A stretch of 9,691 nt of DNA from an uncultured Bacteroidales bacterium (GTDB taxonomy: Bacteria; Bacteroidota; Bacteroidia; Bacteroidales; Paludibacteraceae). Position numbers and translations under genes: made by a program. Positions 6,844-9,691 of the stretch are shown piece after piece; within the stretch, counting starts at the first letter, position 1; the number at the start of each line of letters is the position of its first letter. The stretch covers positions 1 to 9,691 of the forward strand of contig CAMJFV010000055.1 in the NCBI GenBank assembly GCA_946405045.1. The letters are read 5' to 3'. The notes beneath the pieces are model-generated. The model was given only the letters and a program-made list of their open reading frames with translations. It had not been told where the DNA came from and made no database searches.

Positions 6844-6938
6844 GTAGAGACATCGCATCGCAGCGTCTTAAGGGAAAACAGATGAAAATTCCAACCTAAA
6901 GGATAAAAATAAGAGACGTCGCAATGCGGCGTCTCTAC
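6844..6938. repeat. 95-bp inverted pair of GAGACG palindromes (copies D and E), MITE/REP-doublet-like
   Basis: The left end (6844-6869, starting GTAGAGAC) and the reverse complement of the right end (6938-6911, also starting GTAGAGAC) align over about 26 bases with five differences, all transitions, plus one single-base length difference. Each end is itself a palindrome; copy D has lost pairing while copy E is intact. The 42 bases between them contain no coding potential that I can see. No target-site duplication is obvious at the borders. The structure is non-autonomous: no transposase gene is present in the window. Confidence 0.6.
6900..6936 (-). terminator. Copy E of the palindromic repeat: terminator of murF-alr
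   Basis: The arms 6912-6922 and 6926-6936 form an 11-bp stem (one G-U pair) with a three-base loop. On the minus strand it is followed by TTATTTTTATCC, a T-rich tail. It begins about 25 bases after the murF-alr stop codon, in the right orientation to end that transcript before pdxJ. Confidence 0.75.
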
Positions 6939-6960
6939 AAATGGTATTAAATATTTGATT

Positions 6961-9444
6961 TTATTCCCTCACATATATTCTCTGAACTCGGTTGTTGACT
7001 CCGGTCAACACTTCGTATGAGATAGTGTTCAGTTTGGCTGCGACTCCTTCTATTGGGTTTTCTGGACCAAATACGATTACATCGTCGCCTTCAATCGCGT
7101 CAATATCAGTCAGATCGATCATGCATACATCCATACATAATCTGCCGATGATTTTGGCCTTTTGGCCTCTGACCACAACTTCGCCGACTCCACATCCTAG
7201 ACCTCTGTCTAATCCGTCGGCATAGCCTAAACCGATAACTCCGATTTTGGAATCTCTCTCTGTCACTCCTTGACGTCCGTAACCGATAGTTTCGCCTTTT
7301 TTCACATTGCGGATATTCAAAATCTTGGTTTTCAGCGTGCAAACTTCTTCAAGACTCTTTCCTTCAATGCCAGAGAATCCATAGTGTCCGATGCCAAGTC
7401 GTACCATGTCAAACTGATATTGGCTGAATCTCTCTATTCCTGCTGAATTAAGAATATGGCGTAGGATCGACGGGAATTCTGCCTTCAATACGGTTGTCAT
7501 CTCTTCAAACAGTGCTATCTGATGCAGTGTGAAATCGTCGAATTGCACACCGTCTGAACCGACCAAATGAGAGAATACCGATTTTGGACGGATACTGTTT
7601 TGTGATTTCAGCAAAGCGATTAATTCAGGCAGATCCTGTTTCTCAAATCCAAGACGGTGCATGCCAGTGTCGAGTTTTAAATGGAATGGGAAGTCTCGTT
7701 CTCCACGTTTCTCCGCATCTGCGATCATCTGTCTGGCGATTGAGAAATTGTAGATTTCAGGTTCAAGGTTATACTCGAACATTTTGGCGAAACTGTTCAT
7801 CTCTGGATTCATCACGATGATAGGAGTGTCGATTCCTGCCTTACGAAGCATTACACCTTCGTCTGCCAATGCAACAGCTAGATAATCAACACCTTCTGCC
7901 ACCAAACATCTTGACACCTCAATGTCTCCTGTTCCGTATGCGTTGGCTTTCACCATGCTCACCATCTTCGTTTCTTTCTTCAAATGGCTGCGGAAATAGT
8001 GGAAATTGCGTGCAAGAGCGGATAGATTAACTTCAAGACGTGTCTCGTGGATACGTTCGCTAAGTTTTTCCTCAATATCCTCAAAATGGAAATTTCTTGC
8101 TCCCTTGATCAGAATAGCCTCTTTCTTAAAATGTATCTTGTTTGCGATAGACGAGAGGAATTCATCTTTTGATGTATAAAACTCAGTCTGTATACTGTTA
8201 TCAAATAATGATTTATACTTGCTGAGTGTAGCACCAACACCTATGAATCTATCGATGTGTTTCTGGCTTACAAGGTGGGCCAACTCTTTATATAGTCCGC
8301 TTTCGTTGTCTGCGACACCTGGGAAATCAGATAAAATGATAGTTGATTTCAGTTTATGGCTTGCAGCCACATTCACTACATAATCGATAGCAGGAGTGAG
8401 TGAACCAAGGTCGAGCTGATAACTGTCGTCGACGATGATACATTCGTTTTCAGCTTGTTTGATAGCCAGACGCATTGCGATATTCTCAAGCTTTGACATT
8501 TTTGTCTTGATAGCATTCGCGTCTTCACCTATTAAAAGAAGGAAAGTGAGGCAGGATAGGGCATTCTCAATCTCTCCTTTATCTGTAAACGGTACTGTGA
8601 TCGACTCCTTTTTATTCTTGTAGCAATATGTGATAGTGGAGTTCGCTCCACATGATTCTATCTTTTCAACTTTTACATCAGCGTTGTCCGACACTCCAAA
8701 ACGAACCAGTTTAGCAGCGTCGAAAGCTCCCGACATACAGATGTCAACAAGACGGTTGTCGGCGTTGTAAATGATTTTGTCACACCCCTCAAACAACTTG
8801 ATTTTCTCAAGACATTTGCTTCTTTCACTGCTGAAATTTTCACTATGAGCTTCTCCTAAATGTGTGAAAATACCGATATTAGGACGTATAATCTCATGTA
8901 AAGCTTGCATTTCTCCAGGCTCTGAAATTCCGGCTTCGAAGATAGCGTAGTCGCAATCTTTTTCGCATCCCCACACTGATAGAGGCACACCTATTTTAGA
9001 GTTGAAACTGCGTGGTGATCTCACCACTTTCTTCTCTGTAGAAAGCAGTTGGGCAAGCCACTCTTTGACGATTGTTTTACCGTTGCTACCAGTAATGCCG
9101 ACCACAGTCGCGTTTGTCTGGTTGCGTTTGAATTTGGCTAATTTATCAAGAGCGGATATCGCATCGTCGACAAGGATGAAATCAACAGTAGATACGTAAG
9201 CCTCATCACTGTTAACAATGGAAGCGTCTGTGATCAGAAAACTTTTGACACCACGGTTGATAAGCTGTGGAATGAAAGAGTGACCGTCACGTTTTGGGGT
9301 TTTGATAGCCACGAAAAGAGTTTCGTTTTCCCAAGATAGAGTACGTGAATCAGTTGATAATCTGCTGATTATATTGTTTCCATCACCGATCAGTTTTCCA
9401 TTGGTGATGTCTGCTATTTCTTTTGCTGTAAGTGTATTAGTCAT
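6961..9444 (-). CDS. murF-alr: Bifunctional MurF ligase / alanine racemase
   Basis: An 827-residue fusion typical of Bacteroidota. The N-terminal half (about 1-450) is MurF, the cytoplasmic ATP-dependent ligase that adds D-Ala-D-Ala to UDP-MurNAc-tripeptide. It shows the P-loop GITGSNGKT ending at residue 124, FNSKIGVPLS, the THLGEAH loop near 194-200 and YNADN near 226-230. The C-terminal half (about 468-827) is a PLP-dependent alanine racemase with Lys499 in MVKANAYG, KLDTGMHRLGF, the PLP-contacting Arg682 in VRLGIGHYG and the catalytic Tyr741 in GLGYADGLDR. One chain thus makes D-Ala and uses its dipeptide; Ddl, the step between, is elsewhere. I chose the ATG at 9444 (MTNTLTAKEIADITNG) over the one at 9480 because the 12 extra codons read through a hairpin and have no MurF character. 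In the MurF part the usual DDSYN reads DDSYQ (339-343). A terminator hairpin follows the stop. Confidence 0.96.
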   Translation of the reverse strand: MTNTLTAKEIADITNGKLIGDGNNIISRLSTDSRTLSWENETLFVAIKTPKRDGHSFIPQLINRGVKSFLITDASIVNSDEAYVSTVDFILVDDAISALDKLAKFKRNQTNATVVGITGSNGKTIVKEWLAQLLSTEKKVVRSPRSFNSKIGVPLSVWGCEKDCDYAIFEAGISEPGEMQALHEIIRPNIGIFTHLGEAHSENFSSERSKCLEKIKLFEGCDKIIYNADNRLVDICMSGAFDAAKLVRFGVSDNADVKVEKIESCGANSTITYCYKNKKESITVPFTDKGEIENALSCLTFLLLIGEDANAIKTKMSKLENIAMRLAIKQAENECIIVDDSYQLDLGSLTPAIDYVVNVAASHKLKSTIILSDFPGVADNESGLYKELAHLVSQKHIDRFIGVGATLSKYKSLFDNSIQTEFYTSKDEFLSSIANKIHFKKEAILIKGARNFHFEDIEEKLSERIHETRLEVNLSALARNFHYFRSHLKKETKMVSMVKANAYGTGDIEVSRCLVAEGVDYLAVALADEGVMLRKAGIDTPIIVMNPEMNSFAKMFEYNLEPEIYNFSIARQMIADAEKRGERDFPFHLKLDTGMHRLGFEKQDLPELIALLKSQNSIRPKSVFSHLVGSDGVQFDDFTLHQIALFEEMTTVLKAEFPSILRHILNSAGIERFSQYQFDMVRLGIGHYGFSGIEGKSLEEVCTLKTKILNIRNVKKGETIGYGRQGVTERDSKIGVIGLGYADGLDRGLGCGVGEVVVRGQKAKIIGRLCMDVCMIDLTDIDAIEGDDVIVFGPENPIEGVAAKLNTISYEVLTGVNNRVQRIYVRE

Positions 9445-9462
9445 TGCTGTTTCTTTATTTTG

Positions 9463-9482
9463 AGACGTGGCGAGCCACATCT
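9463..9482. repeat. Copy G of the GAGACG palindrome in the murF-alr leader
   Basis: GTGGC at 9467-9471 and GCCAC at 9474-9478 are complementary around two bases, and AGA at 9463-9465 pairs with TCT at 9480-9482 across one A/C mismatch. The start GAGACG marks it as a degraded member of the repeat family. It lies 18 bases upstream of the chosen murF-alr ATG and 10 bases from terminator copy F, so it would be in the 5' leader if the promoter is upstream of it. Confidence 0.5.
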
Positions 9483-9486
9483 GAAA

Positions 9487-9512
9487 TTAAAAAGACGGGA
9501 TGATTCCCGTCT
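9487..9512 (-). terminator. Copy F of the palindromic repeat: terminator of the upstream membrane protein gene
   Basis: On the minus strand AGACGGGA (9512-9505) pairs perfectly with TCCCGTCT (9500-9493) around a 4-base loop and runs into TTTTTAA. It begins 5 bases after the stop codon at 9518. The GTAG flank (9516-9513) is the conserved outer end of the repeat family. Confidence 0.8.
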
Positions 9513-9517
9513 CTACA

Positions 9518-9691
9518 TTATTCATTTTTATTTTCAACTTGTTTTGTCTCTTCTTTTTCTTCTTCTTCTGTTTCAAAATCACCGTTGAGCATCTCCTCTG
9601 TTTTTAATCCGGTCAATTTTGAGAGTTGGGCCACAATATAATATATGGCGACTCCCATCACGATGGTACAAGGGAGAGCGATGAATATATA
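9518..9691 (-). CDS. C-terminal end of an unrecognised membrane protein (5' end outside window)
   Basis: Fifty-seven codons and the stop are present; the frame is open to the right edge. The first 22 visible residues (YIFIALPCTIVMGVAIYYIVAQ) form a hydrophobic segment long enough to cross the membrane. A short linker (LSKLTGLKTEEMLNG) and a highly acidic tail rich in glutamate (ETEEEEKEETKQ) follow, ending in VENKNE. A final transmembrane helix followed by a charged tail suggests the end of a multi-pass transporter or similar protein, but the fragment is too short to name a family. The terminator hairpin 5 bases after the stop separates it from murF-alr, so the two are probably not one operon. 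Confidence 0.7.
   Translation of the reverse strand, partial: YIFIALPCTIVMGVAIYYIVAQLSKLTGLKTEEMLNGDFETEEEEKEETKQVENKNE

Noticed and set aside
6666..6960. Riboswitch or attenuator upstream of pdxJ
   Set aside because: I see no known riboswitch architecture. The structured parts are explained by the terminator and the repeat pair, and the likely pdxJ leader is only about 15 bases long.
1..9691. A new defence, mobile or secondary-metabolite system
   Set aside because: All full-length genes are housekeeping or chaperone-like, base composition appears even, and no integrase, transposase, nuclease or toxin-antitoxin signature is visible.

Overview
The window looks like a stretch of core chromosome from a member of the Bacteroidota, most likely order Bacteroidales (Bacteroides/Prevotella-like; I cannot fix the genus). 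Three things point there: a MurF-Alr fusion protein, promoter -7 boxes of the Bacteroidota form TAnnTTTG, and start codons preceded by A-rich stretches rather than Shine-Dalgarno sequences. I see no phage, plasmid, CRISPR or defence locus and no large foreign insertion. The genes are mostly housekeeping; what is unusual lies mainly between them.

Layout. On the left, a minus-strand pair runs off the window edge: a 714-residue TPR protein (790-2934) followed 11 bases later by a membrane-anchored DjlA-like co-chaperone with a TerB-type domain and the first residues of a J domain (1-778, cut by the window). A 68-base divergent promoter region separates this pair from lepA (3003-4814, plus strand), the elongation factor 4 GTPase, which is followed by a small, very basic, unrecognised protein (4880-5086). 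Converging on it from the right is a two-gene minus-strand operon: pdxJ (5949-6665), the last-step ring-closing enzyme of DXP-dependent vitamin B6 synthesis, and an uncharacterised phosphate-binding-type TIM barrel protein (5277-5939) only 9 bases downstream. Further right is murF-alr (6961-9444, minus), joining alanine racemase and the D-Ala-D-Ala-adding ligase of peptidoglycan synthesis in one chain. The last 57 residues of an unrecognised membrane protein (9518-9691, minus) enter from the right edge.

How the parts relate. PdxJ makes pyridoxine 5'-phosphate, which is oxidised to PLP, and the Alr half of its upstream neighbour is a PLP enzyme; the two are nevertheless separated by a terminator, and pdxJ appears to have its own promoter.

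Non-coding content. Every intergenic gap from lepA rightwards, apart from the 9-base gap inside the pdxJ operon, carries one or two copies of a short palindromic repeat of the type GTAGAGACG...CGTCTCTAC. The stem interiors vary while pairing is mostly kept, and four copies sit just after a stop codon in sense orientation with a T-rich tail, so they probably act as intrinsic terminators. Two copies form a 95-bp inverted pair (6844-6938) resembling a MITE or REP doublet. Upstream of pdxJ are four imperfect 21-23-bp tandem repeats. Inside the TPR gene the decamer TACATTTGTA (either strand) occurs six times, in several reading frames, and nowhere else in the window that I could find.
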